In this document: piece after piece, positions 7,485 through 23,830 of the stretch | Position numbering within the stretch: the stretch's first letter is position 1 | Layout: every line of letters starts with the position of its first letter | From: Photobacterium swingsii | GTDB lineage: Bacteria > Pseudomonadota > Gammaproteobacteria > Enterobacterales > Vibrionaceae | Direction of reading: 5' to 3' | NCBI RefSeq assembly: GCF_024346715.1 | Contig: NZ_AP024852.1 | Coordinates: forward strand, 310,001 to 374,000 | Length of the DNA stretch: 64,000 nt | Position numbers and translations under genes: made by a program | Notes under the pieces: generated by a model | What the model was told of the DNA's origin: nothing | What the model saw: the letters and a program-made list of their open reading frames with translations, nothing else | Database searches by the model: none

Positions 7485-8792
7485 TTAAACTTTCCTTGTC
7501 AGCCGGTGTAGTGCAAGTAACAAGGCAATCAAAATATAAAGGGGCCAAGTTGTACCTTGAGTCAGAAAGGTACCACCGACAGAGAATGACAACAGCCCCA
7601 GCCATAACCCTTGTGCGAAGGGAGCCATGTAGTGCAGAGATAAACTTTGCAGTAGCTGATAGCTCAACCTTAGGGCACCAATTACCACAAGCAGGAATAG
7701 TACCAACCCGACAAAACCTGTTTCAGACAGTATTTGGAGCCAGGTACTGTGTACGGCATGGTTCTTACCGTCCCAATGCGGTGAGTAGAGGTAGTAATTA
7801 AAATAGAAGTTATCAAGCCCGACACCTGAGAACGGATGATTAAGTGCCATTCGCCATGCCGCCTGCCAAGCATAAATCCGTCCCATAGCTGATTCATCAA
7901 CCCCCGACTCTGCCGCACCGCCAGATGCACGATCGCTTATGCCTGCAAGTGCGATAAGTGCGATCCCCCCTATTGCCGTGATGATCGTGGGTAAAACAAA
8001 CGATCGGCTTTTGAGTACGAGAATCGTAAATATACCGCAGCCGATACCGAGTAATCCGCCACGGCTTTGTGTCGCAATTACCCCCATGATTAAGATGACA
8101 AGAATCACTGCACAACATACGCGTAGCCAGACTTTTCCATTGAAGGTATAAGCGAGCGCGAAGGCGACAGGAAATTGTAAAACTAACGCGAGATCATTGG
8201 GGTCGCCGAGCATTGAGCCGATATCTCGGCTAATCGTGACACGGGTACCTTCTACTAAACCTATGCCATTGGCTTTATTCATAATGGCGAGCACAGCAAT
8301 CGCAAGCCCACTGATGAGTAAGAAAAAAGGCACAATCTTAAGTTGGCTTAATTGGGTAGGAAGCCAAGCGATGGCAAAAACCATGATAAGAATCTTGATA
8401 AAATTACCATTGAAGTTGGCAAAGGCTTCGGCGCGGTTGGTGGCCAAGAAGCAACATACCAAGACCCAGCAACTAAAGAGGACAAGGTAGGTTTGCAGAG
8501 GGTGCCATTCGAGTTTGTCGCGACTAAGCCAAAGCTGCCAAAATAGCCCTGCTAAACTTGCCAATGCGAGCAGCTGAGGGATTTTGAAAGGCATCAGTAC
8601 AGGGAAGGCTTCGTGAATCCGAAAGTATGAAAAGATGATAAACCCTAAGCACACCCAAAAGGCTTGGTTTATTACAAAGGGTAAGACAAACAATACCCCT
8701 GCGACGAGCGCGATATTACCTTGTTTGTACCAAGCGAGTACGAACAAGAGGCTGCAAATGAAAGCGAGTAATTGCTGCTTTACGATAGCCAT
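7485..8792 (-). CDS. O-antigen polymerase / ligase family membrane protein (Wzy-type, SypL-like)
   Basis: An integral membrane protein of 435 residues from Met at 8792, with about ten or more hydrophobic helices. A large loop after the middle helices contains the Wzy_C-type Arg-Gly-Gly and a later Gly-Val-Gly-Leu-Asp-Asn-Phe motif. That is the hallmark of the O-antigen ligase/polymerase family, which joins undecaprenyl-linked repeats in the periplasm. The frame stays open to 8879, but the extra residues would overlap the flippase gene by 100 bases and are not hydrophobic. The 8792 start leaves a 13-base overlap, in keeping with the coupled genes around it. Confidence 0.88.
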   Translation of the reverse strand: MAIVKQQLLAFICSLLFVLAWYKQGNIALVAGVLFVLPFVINQAFWVCLGFIIFSYFRIHEAFPVLMPFKIPQLLALASLAGLFWQLWLSRDKLEWHPLQTYLVLFSCWVLVCCFLATNRAEAFANFNGNFIKILIMVFAIAWLPTQLSQLKIVPFFLLISGLAIAVLAIMNKANGIGLVEGTRVTISRDIGSMLGDPNDLALVLQFPVAFALAYTFNGKVWLRVCCAVILVILIMGVIATQSRGGLLGIGCGIFTILVLKSRSFVLPTIITAIGGIALIALAGISDRASGGAAESGVDESAMGRIYAWQAAWRMALNHPFSGVGLDNFYFNYYLYSPHWDGKNHAVHSTWLQILSETGFVGLVLFLLVVIGALRLSYQLLQSLSLHYMAPFAQGLWLGLLSFSVGGTFLTQGTTWPLYILIALLLALHRLTRKV

Positions 8793-10189
8793 GAGCGTCT
8801 CATGACTTGAGTTTGTTGCCATAACGCCATTCGCCATGGCCAAAGAACAGATGACATGAGCATAAGTGCGATTAGACACTTGATACTGAATGAGCCCCAG
8901 TAATGAGCAATAAGCAGTAATGCAATGAAGAGATAGCTAATGAGTAAGCGCATTTTTGGGTAGGGGAGCGGTAATAGTCTTTGGCTCCATGTATAAAAGA
9001 GAACGAGTCGAAGCCATTGGGTGCTGACCCCTCCAATTAATAAGGCGGATAGTCCCCAAATAGGTAATATCAAAAAAATGATAGTGACAGCAACGATAGC
9101 GCTTATCACATTAATCAATAGGACACTTCGTCCATCCTCTTGTTGATAACACCCCATGTTTAAGTAAGTTGATGCCTGTTTAAACATCATCATAGTGGCC
9201 AGTATCGGTAAAATATCAGCGCTGGCATGAAAATCATTGGGAAGCCAATACGTAAGGAACACTGGACCTATAGTGATGACCCCAGCTGCAATCAGAGTGC
9301 TTAATTGGCAAGCGCTGATACTGATGAGTGCCGCATGAGTTATCCCTGTTGAGCTATTGATAAAGCTGAATCGCTTCGGAAACCACCATAAGCCAAAAGG
9401 TTCAAGTAAAAGACTTGCCGCCATGGCCCACTGCATTGCAATCGCATAAGTGGCTAATTCAGCCAAGCTGAGCATATCGGCTATTGCCCAACGCTCAATA
9501 CCTAATGTCATAAAAGCCAATAGACCAGCCAAGGTGATTGCTCGTCCGTAGCGTATTAGGCGTTTTAAATGATAGAGCTTAGGGTGAGGTAAATGAGGGG
9601 AAAGGTAGATGAGTTGGATAAATTGACTTATAAGTCCAGCAGCCATAATGCCGTTGATACCGTAGCGTGGTGCCAAAAACACTATCAATATAGCTTGGCT
9701 AAAAGAGAAGAGCAGTAATGCAGTTACAAATTGCTTGGGCTGGTGGGTGAGGCGTAACTTAGTTAAAGGGACAGTACAAATCGCATTCAAACATAAATTA
9801 GCCAATAAGCAATAAAGAGATAACAGTGGTGGTGAGCCTGGTAACCAGTGTTGGATAGTTGCGATATTTGTCATGAATAGAAGTGAACAGCCGCAGCAGA
9901 TAAGCAGCAATAGACCTAAAGCGCCACTTAATAATTCATCTCTTTTTATGGCGCTGTCATGAGCAAAGCGACAGATCGCATCTGGGATACCAAAAGTTAC
10001 GATTAAAGATAGGCAGGTGATTAATGTAATTAATACATCTAATCGACCATATTCTGTTGTGCCTAACCATTGGGTAACCCAAGGCTGTAAGAGTAAGCCA
10101 ACCAACTTACTTGTGATTAAGGCTATGCCATAAATTAATACAGTTAAAGGTGCATTCATTGCGCTGGCCTGATGCTGAGTGAGTCGCAT
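8780..10189 (-). CDS. Wzx-type lipid-linked oligosaccharide flippase (SypK-like)
   Basis: A 469-residue protein of about 12-14 membrane helices with the look of the MOP/polysaccharide exporter family. The N-terminal region has the typical Trp-Leu-Gly-Thr-Thr-Glu-Tyr-Gly loop followed by a Gly-Ile-Pro-Asp-Ala segment. It would flip the undecaprenyl-linked repeat across the inner membrane before polymerisation. Met1 at 10189 and Met11 at 10159 are both possible starts and neither has a strong ribosome-binding site. It is the first gene of the leftward cluster in this window and is divergent from the glycosyltransferase at 10387. Confidence 0.9.
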   Translation of the reverse strand: MRLTQHQASAMNAPLTVLIYGIALITSKLVGLLLQPWVTQWLGTTEYGRLDVLITLITCLSLIVTFGIPDAICRFAHDSAIKRDELLSGALGLLLLICCGCSLLFMTNIATIQHWLPGSPPLLSLYCLLANLCLNAICTVPLTKLRLTHQPKQFVTALLLFSFSQAILIVFLAPRYGINGIMAAGLISQFIQLIYLSPHLPHPKLYHLKRLIRYGRAITLAGLLAFMTLGIERWAIADMLSLAELATYAIAMQWAMAASLLLEPFGLWWFPKRFSFINSSTGITHAALISISACQLSTLIAAGVITIGPVFLTYWLPNDFHASADILPILATMMMFKQASTYLNMGCYQQEDGRSVLLINVISAIVAVTIIFLILPIWGLSALLIGGVSTQWLRLVLFYTWSQRLLPLPYPKMRLLISYLFIALLLIAHYWGSFSIKCLIALMLMSSVLWPWRMALWQQTQVMRRSWLS

Positions 10190-10209
10190 AATGCAGTTAG
10201 CGTTGCAAG

Positions 10210-10220
10210 TTGAGCCTCAA
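10210..10220. repeat. Short palindrome TTGAG-C-CTCAA ahead of the flippase gene
   Basis: A perfect 5-base inverted repeat around one central base, 21 bases upstream of the flippase start in the divergent intergenic region (10190-10386). It may be an operator half-site pair, but it is short enough to be chance. Nothing else in this gap is recognisable except a weak, two-mismatch sigma-54-like site at 10306-10321. Confidence 0.25.
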
Positions 10221-10386
10221 GATGAGGAATAGGCCTTGTTGTGAAAAAGCACACACTGGCTTTGCTAACGACATTATGTGAAAAGCGTATCTGTTATGAG
10301 TGAAATACAAGTTTGATGCCATTAGTCTGCTGGCTTATAGATTGCATAAGGTTGGAGATACTTATGACGTAAGTGGGGAAGTTGGT

Positions 10387-11313
10387 ATGAAGAACGAAAT
10401 TGGCGTAAGTGTGGTTATTCCTAACTACAACTGTTTATCGTCATTACCTCGGGCCATTGACAGTATTCGAATTCAAGGGATGAAAACTGAGATTATTGTT
10501 GTTGATGATGGCTCGACAGATGGTTCGAGAGAATGGTTGTTAACGCAAGAGGATATTAAAGTCATACATAGTCATCGTATCGGAGCTTCAGCTGCAAGGA
10601 ATTTAGCGATCACTCATTGTATGTATGAACTCATTGCCTTTCTGGATGCCGATGATTATTGGATGGAAGCCAAATTACAACATCAATTAGTATTGCATCA
10701 ATTATGCCCAGAGATAACCTTCAGTTTTAGTGACTACCAACATGTCACAGCGCAAGGTACAAAAATTATAGGCTGCTTTGATTTCTGGCCGCGTTTTAAT
10801 GTATTCATTAATCAGAAAGAGCCGCACCGCATTGAAGAGACATTGTTTCCCCTTATATTTGCAGAGAATGTTGTGGGAACAAGTACTGTTATTGCCAATA
10901 AAGCAGCACTGATGGCCGTAGGGGGCTTTGATGAGAAGCTGCGTTCGGCATCTGATTGGGATTTATGGTTGAAATTGGCGCAACAAGGATCGGTTGGCAT
11001 TGTTAATCGAGAGCTTTGTCATTATGTGTCAGATCGTATTGGTGCGATTAGCAGAGATCAACAAGCTCGGCTTAAAGCGATGAAGGCCATTCTATGGCGG
11101 CATACCGACGCGATAAAGCGTCATCCTTCAGCCTTGATTGCGGGCTATAGTCGCTGGATCTTGGGGATTGCAGAGTATAATCGTAGTCAGCACGCTTATA
11201 TATTGGCTTTTTTTCAACAAACACTGGCTTACTGCACCCAGCCTAGCCGCCGACATTTACGCGCTATGGGGGGGGACATACTTCGTGTGTTGATGCTTAA
11301 AAGAGCAAAATAA
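10387..11313 (+). CDS. Glycosyltransferase family 2, divergent from the polysaccharide cluster
   Basis: A GT-A enzyme of 308 residues from the ATG at 10387. It opens with Val-Ser-Val-Val-Ile-Pro-Asn-Tyr-Asn, then Val-Asp-Asp-Gly-Ser-Thr-Asp, and has the metal-binding motif Leu-Asp-Ala-Asp-Asp. A later Gly-Gly-Phe-Asp-Glu plus Asp-Trp-Asp-Leu-Trp segment is the usual acceptor-side pattern. The frame is open from 10300, but the chosen ATG has a GGGGA ribosome-binding site at good spacing and starts just before the conserved strand. It may add a side sugar to the polysaccharide encoded to its left or may be an unrelated neighbour. It borders the rRNA operon leader. Confidence 0.88.
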   Translation: MKNEIGVSVVIPNYNCLSSLPRAIDSIRIQGMKTEIIVVDDGSTDGSREWLLTQEDIKVIHSHRIGASAARNLAITHCMYELIAFLDADDYWMEAKLQHQLVLHQLCPEITFSFSDYQHVTAQGTKIIGCFDFWPRFNVFINQKEPHRIEETLFPLIFAENVVGTSTVIANKAALMAVGGFDEKLRSASDWDLWLKLAQQGSVGIVNRELCHYVSDRIGAISRDQQARLKAMKAILWRHTDAIKRHPSALIAGYSRWILGIAEYNRSQHAYILAFFQQTLAYCTQPSRRHLRAMGGDILRVLMLKRAK

Positions 11314-11363
11314 AGGCTGGTGGCTATTATCTGTCCGCTTGGTCGTTTTTTTTTAATTTATGC

Positions 11364-11391
11364 TTGTCAGGTGAAAGTAAGTCTCTATAAT
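11364..11391 (+). promoter_or_regulatory. rrn operon 1 promoter P1
   Basis: TTGTCA, 16 bases, TATAAT, followed by a GC-rich GCCGCCTC discriminator, with a T-rich stretch upstream (11347-11360) that could be an UP element. The 16-base spacer and GC-rich discriminator are the pattern of growth-rate-controlled rRNA P1 promoters. Confidence 0.8.
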
Positions 11392-11486
11392 GCCGCCTCA
11401 CTGACACGGAGAGCAGCTTACCAAACAGGTTTAGCGAGCAACGAGTTAGTGTGGTGAAAGCCTCAAAAGAAAGTTTAAAAAAGTGT

Positions 11487-11514
11487 TTGACACTTTGATT
11501 CGTTTCTTTAGAAT
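11487..11514 (+). promoter_or_regulatory. rrn operon 1 promoter P2
   Basis: TTGACA, 16 bases, TAGAAT, then a GGCGCACC discriminator, about 120 bases downstream of P1. This is the usual tandem P1-P2 arrangement of gamma-proteobacterial rrn operons. Confidence 0.8.
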
Positions 11515-11550
11515 GGCGCACCTCCTCAGAGCGAAAGCAAATGAGGAATT

Positions 11551-11565
11551 GTTCTTTAACAATTT
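11551..11565 (+). promoter_or_regulatory. boxA-like antitermination element in rrn leader 1
   Basis: GTTCTTTAACAATTT resembles the rrn boxA (TGCTCTTTA) that loads the NusB/S10 antitermination complex. From here to the 16S start the leader is nearly identical to that of operon 2. Confidence 0.7.
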
Positions 11566-11754
11566 GACCATGCAATCTGTGTGGGCACTCGTGAAATGAA
11601 TAGTCAAAAAAGATTATATCAATGAACTGAGTGACCAATACAAATAACAAGTTTACTTATTATTTGGCACAGTCAATTCGAATATCATAACTAGCTTCTA
11701 GTTATCGATGTTCAATCAGTATTCATTGAGCCGGTCGCAAGACCAACAAAACTT

Positions 11755-13297
<1,543 letters not shown>

Positions 13298-13395
13298 ACG
13301 ATAGACTGCTTGTTTAATGCAGTGTCCACACAGATTGCTTGGTTAAAATGTAAAAGAGTGAAAAATCATAAAGTGATTTTTCTAGGAAGTACTTA

Positions 13396-13471
13396 GTCCC
13401 ATTCGTCTAGAGGCCTAGGACACCGCCCTTTCACGGCGGTAACAGGGGTTCGACTCCCCTATGGGACGCCA
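13396..13471 (+). tRNA. tRNA-Glu (anticodon UUC) in the 16S-23S spacer
   Basis: A full cloverleaf of 76 bases with encoded CCA. The acceptor stem starts GTCCCAT, the anticodon loop contains TTTC with anticodon TTC, and the T-loop is GGTTCGACTC. It is found only in the first operon; the second spacer has unrelated sequence in its place. A tRNA-Glu in the ITS is a standard arrangement in this group. Confidence 0.97.
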
Positions 13472-13530
13472 CTTTCTAAAGACATTCGCAAGAGTGTGAT
13501 TAGAAAGTGGATATCTTCGGATAAACACAT

Positions 13531-13547
13531 GCTCTTTAACAATCTGG
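13531..13547 (+). promoter_or_regulatory. boxA element upstream of 23S, operon 1
   Basis: GCTCTTTAACAATCTGG lies in the spacer after tRNA-Glu and matches the ITS boxA of gamma-proteobacterial rrn operons. The same sequence recurs at 18983-18999. The remainder of the spacer to 13781 is conserved between the two operons and should form the 23S processing stem. Confidence 0.75.
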
Positions 13548-13781
13548 AAAGCTGACTAGTAAATTGAATCAATCGATTCAATTACAATAGTATTTTTGCT
13601 TCTTTATTTAGAATCAGAAATACGAGTTCTCAAAACAACACACATTCAAGTGTCTTGGTTTTTGTCTTCACTTTTTAAAAAAGTGGAAATGAAAATAACG
13701 AGTCCGGCGAAAAACCAATTTGTGTCCTTATCAGATACATAACCTTGGTTGTTTGAACATACAGACCTCTTGGGGTTGTAT

Positions 13782-16673
<2,892 letters not shown>

Positions 16674-16798
16674 ACAACACCCAAGGGGTTTTACGGACTC
16701 CATGAGCACTTGAATGACGTGTTTGAACGATATTGTAAACACTAGTTAGATTTTCCCAGATTGTATTTATCGCCTGACGGCGGTAAATAACCCGAATT

Positions 16799-16918
16799 TG
16801 CTTGGCGACCATAGCATTATGGACCCACCTGATCCCATGCCGAACTCAGTAGTGAAACGTAATAGCGCCGATGGTAGTGTGGGGTCTCCCCATGTGAGAG
16901 TAGGTCATCGCCAGGCTT
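16799..16918 (+). rRNA. 5S ribosomal RNA, operon 1
   Basis: 120 bases, starting TGCTTGGCGACC with the complementary GCCAGGCTT at the 3' end closing helix I. The loop sequence CCGAACTCAGTAGTGAAACG is typical. Identical by eye to the first 5S of operon 2. Confidence 0.95.
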
Positions 16919-16928
16919 CAAATTTGAG

Positions 16929-16956
16929 AGCCCGTTGGCAACAACGGGCTTTTATT
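16929..16956 (+). terminator. Rho-independent terminator of rrn operon 1
   Basis: A perfect 9-bp stem AGCCCGTTG / CAACGGGCT with a GCAA tetraloop, followed by TTTATTT. It lies 10 bases after the 5S gene and marks the end of operon 1, so operon 2 needs its own promoter. Confidence 0.9.
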
Positions 16957-17041
16957 TCGCTCTAGCGCCACGTGGTGTGAGCGGAGTCAACATAAGGTTT
17001 TTATGTTTTAATCGAATGATTAAAAAGATGAAAATTTTATC

Positions 17042-17069
17042 TTGACTTAAAAATCAAGAAGCGTATTAT
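17042..17069 (+). promoter_or_regulatory. rrn operon 2 promoter
   Basis: TTGACT, 16 bases, TATTAT, then an ACGCGTCC discriminator, preceded by an A/T-rich stretch (17011-17040) that could act as an UP element. Only one clear promoter is visible here, against two for operon 1, in the gap between the operon 1 terminator and 16S copy 2. A boxA-like GTTCTTTAACAATTT follows at about 17120. Confidence 0.75.
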
Positions 17070-17323
17070 ACGCGTCCTGACTTGCTGAAGCGTTTAACGC
17101 TAAGTTATTGAAAGTCAACGTTCTTTAACAATTTGACCATGCAATCTGTGTGGGCACTCGTGAAATGAATAGTCAAAAAAGATTATATCAATGAACTGAG
17201 TGACCAATACAAATAACAAGTTTACTTATTATTTGGCACAGTCAATTCGAATATCATGACTAGCTTCTAGTTATCGATGTTCAATCAGTATTCATTGAGC
17301 CGGTCGCAAGACCAACAAAACTT

Positions 17324-18866
<1,543 letters not shown>

Positions 18867-18982
18867 ACGATAGACTGCTTGTTTAATGCAGTGTCCACAC
18901 AGATTGCTTGGTAAAATAGTTTTAGAAATAGCGAAAGCGCTAATGAATAACGCCAGTTATTGATTAACGCTTTTTGCGTTAT

Positions 18983-18999
18983 GCTCTTTAACAATCTGG
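18983..18999 (+). promoter_or_regulatory. boxA element in the tRNA-less 16S-23S spacer, operon 2
   Basis: GCTCTTTAACAATCTGG, the same element as in spacer 1. The spacer (18867-19233, 367 bases) carries no tRNA. In place of tRNA-Glu it has a short unrelated segment at about 18914-18980, which includes a small inverted repeat (AACGC...GCGTT). Confidence 0.75.
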
Positions 19000-19233
19000 A
19001 AAGCTGACTAGTAAATTGAATCGTTAGATTCAATTACAATAGTATTTTTGCTTCTTTATTTAGAATCAGAAATACGAGTTCTCAAAACAACACACATTCA
19101 AGTGTCTTGGTTTTTGTCTTCACTTTTTTAAAAAGTGGAAATGAAAATAACGAGTCCGGCGAAAAACCAATTTGTATCCTTATCAGATACACAACCTTGG
19201 TTGTTTGAACATACAGACCCCTTGGGGTTGTAT

Positions 19234-22125
<2,892 letters not shown>

Positions 22126-22250
22126 ACAACACCCAAGGGGTTTTACGGACTCCATGAGCACTTGAATGACGTGTTTGAACGATATTGTAAACGCTAGTTA
22201 GATTTTCCCAGATTGTATTTATCGCCTGACGGCGGTAAATAACCCGAATT

Positions 22251-22370
22251 TGCTTGGCGACCATAGCATTATGGACCCACCTGATCCCATGCCGAACTCA
22301 GTAGTGAAACGTAATAGCGCCGATGGTAGTGTGGGGTCTCCCCATGTGAGAGTAGGTCATCGCCAGGCTT
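22251..22370 (+). rRNA. 5S ribosomal RNA, operon 2, first copy
   Basis: 120 bases, identical by eye to the operon 1 5S, with the same TGCTTGGCG / CGCCAGGCTT closing helix. It is followed by tRNA-Thr and another 5S rather than by a terminator. Confidence 0.95.
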
Positions 22371-22446
22371 CAATTTCCTTGTTTTCAGATTTTGAATCTC
22401 AAAACAATAAAAAGTTTGTTGAAACAAACTTTAATTAGAATTTAGT

Positions 22447-22522
22447 GCTGGTATGGCTCAGTTGGTAGAGCGCACCCTTGGTAAGGGTGAGGTCCCCAGT
22501 TCAAATCTGGGTACTAGCACCA
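22447..22522 (+). tRNA. tRNA-Thr (anticodon GGU) between two 5S genes
   Basis: A 76-base cloverleaf with encoded CCA. The anticodon loop CTTGGTA gives anticodon GGT, and the T-arm reads GTTCAAATC. The acceptor stem GCTGGTA / TACTAGC contains one G-U pair. The order 5S - tRNA-Thr - 5S resembles E. coli rrnD. Confidence 0.96.
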
Positions 22523-22529
22523 TTAAATT

Positions 22530-22649
22530 TTTTCAGCGACCATAGCGCAATGGTACCACCTGATCCCATGTCGAACTCAGTAGTGAAACGTTGTAGCGCC
22601 GATGGTAGTGTGGGGCCTCCCCATGTGAGAGTAGGACATTGCTGAAACC
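22530..22649 (+). rRNA. 5S ribosomal RNA, operon 2, second (divergent) copy
   Basis: A third 5S gene in the window, recognised by CGAACTCAGTAGTGAAACG and GGTAGTGTGGGG. It differs from the other two in helix I (TTTCAGC paired with GCTGAAA) and at several internal positions such as GTTGTAGCGC. The changes in helix I are compensatory, so it is probably functional. Confidence 0.93.
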
Positions 22650-22655
22650 CATTCT

Positions 22656-22684
22656 AAAACCCAGCCTTCGGCTGGGTTTTTTCA
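22656..22684 (+). terminator. Rho-independent terminator of rrn operon 2
   Basis: The stem AAAACCCAGCC / GGCTGGGTTTT with a TTC loop runs straight into a six-base T tract. It ends the second rRNA operon after the extra 5S. Confidence 0.92.
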
Positions 22685-22765
22685 TTTCTGACGTTTAATA
22701 ATTCGAATTCAGACCAATCATCCTTTCTCGCTTGCGTATTTTCCTTATATTGTATATTTTTATTT

Positions 22766-22789
22766 AGATATCTGGACGTCTAAACATCT
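22766..22789 (+). promoter_or_regulatory. Three tandem MetJ boxes upstream of metA
   Basis: Three contiguous 8-base units, AGATATCT, GGACGTCT and AAACATCT, match the met box AGACGTCT at 6, 7 and 6 of 8 positions. They end two bases before the AAGGAG ribosome-binding site of metA. MetJ with S-adenosylmethionine would repress the gene here. Confidence 0.85.
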
Positions 22790-22804
22790 TAAGGAGCAAG
22801 AGAG

Positions 22805-23746
22805 ATGCCAATTAAAATCCCCGATCGTTTGCCTGCAACGGATATTTTGCGTGGGGAAAATATCTTTGTTATGACGGAAGCACGAGCAGCAAGCCAAGGG
22901 ATACGTCCGCTAAAAGTACTTCTACTAAACTTAATGCCTAAGAAAATAGAAACTGAGACGCAGTTTTTACGTTTGCTTTCTAATAGCCCGCTTCAAGTGG
23001 ATGTTGAATTGCTACGAATAGACAATCGTCCTACGAGAAATACCCCTCAAGAGCATTTGGACACTTTCTATCGTCAATTTGAGATGGTGAAGTCACGCAA
23101 CTTCGATGGATTGATTGTGACTGGCGCACCGTTAGGTTTGGTACAGTTCGAGGATGTTCTATATTGGGAAGAAATCCAAGCGATTATGAATTGGGCAAAA
23201 GATCATGTGACTTCAACATTATTTGTATGTTGGGCGGCACAAGCGGGTTTAAAGTTGTTATATGATCTGCCTAAAAAAACACGGAAAGAGAAGTTATCAG
23301 GCATTTACCATCATAAAACGCATGATTGTCATCATCCAATTCTTCGTGGCTTTGATGAAACTTTTAAAGCGCCTCACTCCCGCTATGCCGATTTCTCGCC
23401 TGATTATTTAGCTGAGCATACTGACCTTGATATTTTGGCGACCTCAGAGCAAGCTGGCGTGTATTTAGCGGCGACGAAAGATAAGCGTAATGTCTTTGTA
23501 ACAGGCCACCCTGAGTATGATGTCACTACTTTACATAACGAATATATGCGTGATTGTAGTGAAGGTATGGAGCCTAACATCCCTCTGAATTATTACCCTG
23601 ATGATGATCCAACTCAGCCCCCTGTTGCGAGCTGGCGAAGTCACGGTCATCTATTGTTTTCTAATTGGCTCAATTATTGTGTGTATCAGCAAACACCATT
23701 CGATCTTGATCATTTTTCAGAAGATAATTTTACCAAAGATGATTAA
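22805..23746 (+). CDS. metA: Homoserine O-succinyltransferase
   Basis: A 313-residue enzyme that activates homoserine with succinyl-CoA, the first committed step of methionine synthesis. The catalytic Cys142 sits in Phe-Val-Cys-Trp-Ala-Ala-Gln-Ala, and His235 and Glu237 in Gly-His-Pro-Glu-Tyr-Asp complete the active site. Length matches the E. coli protein within a few residues. Acyl-donor choice (succinyl or acetyl) varies within the MetA family and cannot be fixed by eye; succinyl is expected in gamma-proteobacteria. Start ATG has AAGGAG eight bases upstream. MetJ boxes precede it and a bidirectional terminator separates it from the convergent antiporter gene. Confidence 0.96.
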   Translation: MPIKIPDRLPATDILRGENIFVMTEARAASQGIRPLKVLLLNLMPKKIETETQFLRLLSNSPLQVDVELLRIDNRPTRNTPQEHLDTFYRQFEMVKSRNFDGLIVTGAPLGLVQFEDVLYWEEIQAIMNWAKDHVTSTLFVCWAAQAGLKLLYDLPKKTRKEKLSGIYHHKTHDCHHPILRGFDETFKAPHSRYADFSPDYLAEHTDLDILATSEQAGVYLAATKDKRNVFVTGHPEYDVTTLHNEYMRDCSEGMEPNIPLNYYPDDDPTQPPVASWRSHGHLLFSNWLNYCVYQQTPFDLDHFSEDNFTKDD

Positions 23747-23784
23747 CTCTTTTTGAGTCTTCATTTGTACTCAATATGCTGAAT

Positions 23785-23820
23785 ACAAAAAAGGCCTGCA
23801 ATTGCAGGCCTTGTTCTTTT
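23785..23820. terminator. Bidirectional terminator between metA and the antiporter gene
   Basis: A perfect 22-base palindrome (AAGGCCTGCAA and its complement, 23791-23812) flanked by an A run on the left and TTGTTCTTTT on the right. It can terminate both convergent transcripts. Confidence 0.9.
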
Positions 23821-23830
23821 AGGGGCAGTC

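Noticed and set aside
7465..7605. Longer N-terminus for the acyltransferase
   Set aside because: It would overlap the polymerase gene by about 120 bases; the ATG at 7464 has the only strong ribosome-binding site.
10306..10321. Sigma-54-like site upstream of the flippase gene (TGGCAT-N5-TTGTA)
   Set aside because: The -12 GC is GT and the -24 block has a second mismatch, so it is too weak to report as a promoter.
18867..19233. Possible second tRNA in the spacer of operon 2
   Set aside because: No cloverleaf, anticodon loop or CCA end can be drawn; the block in place of tRNA-Glu is unrelated sequence.
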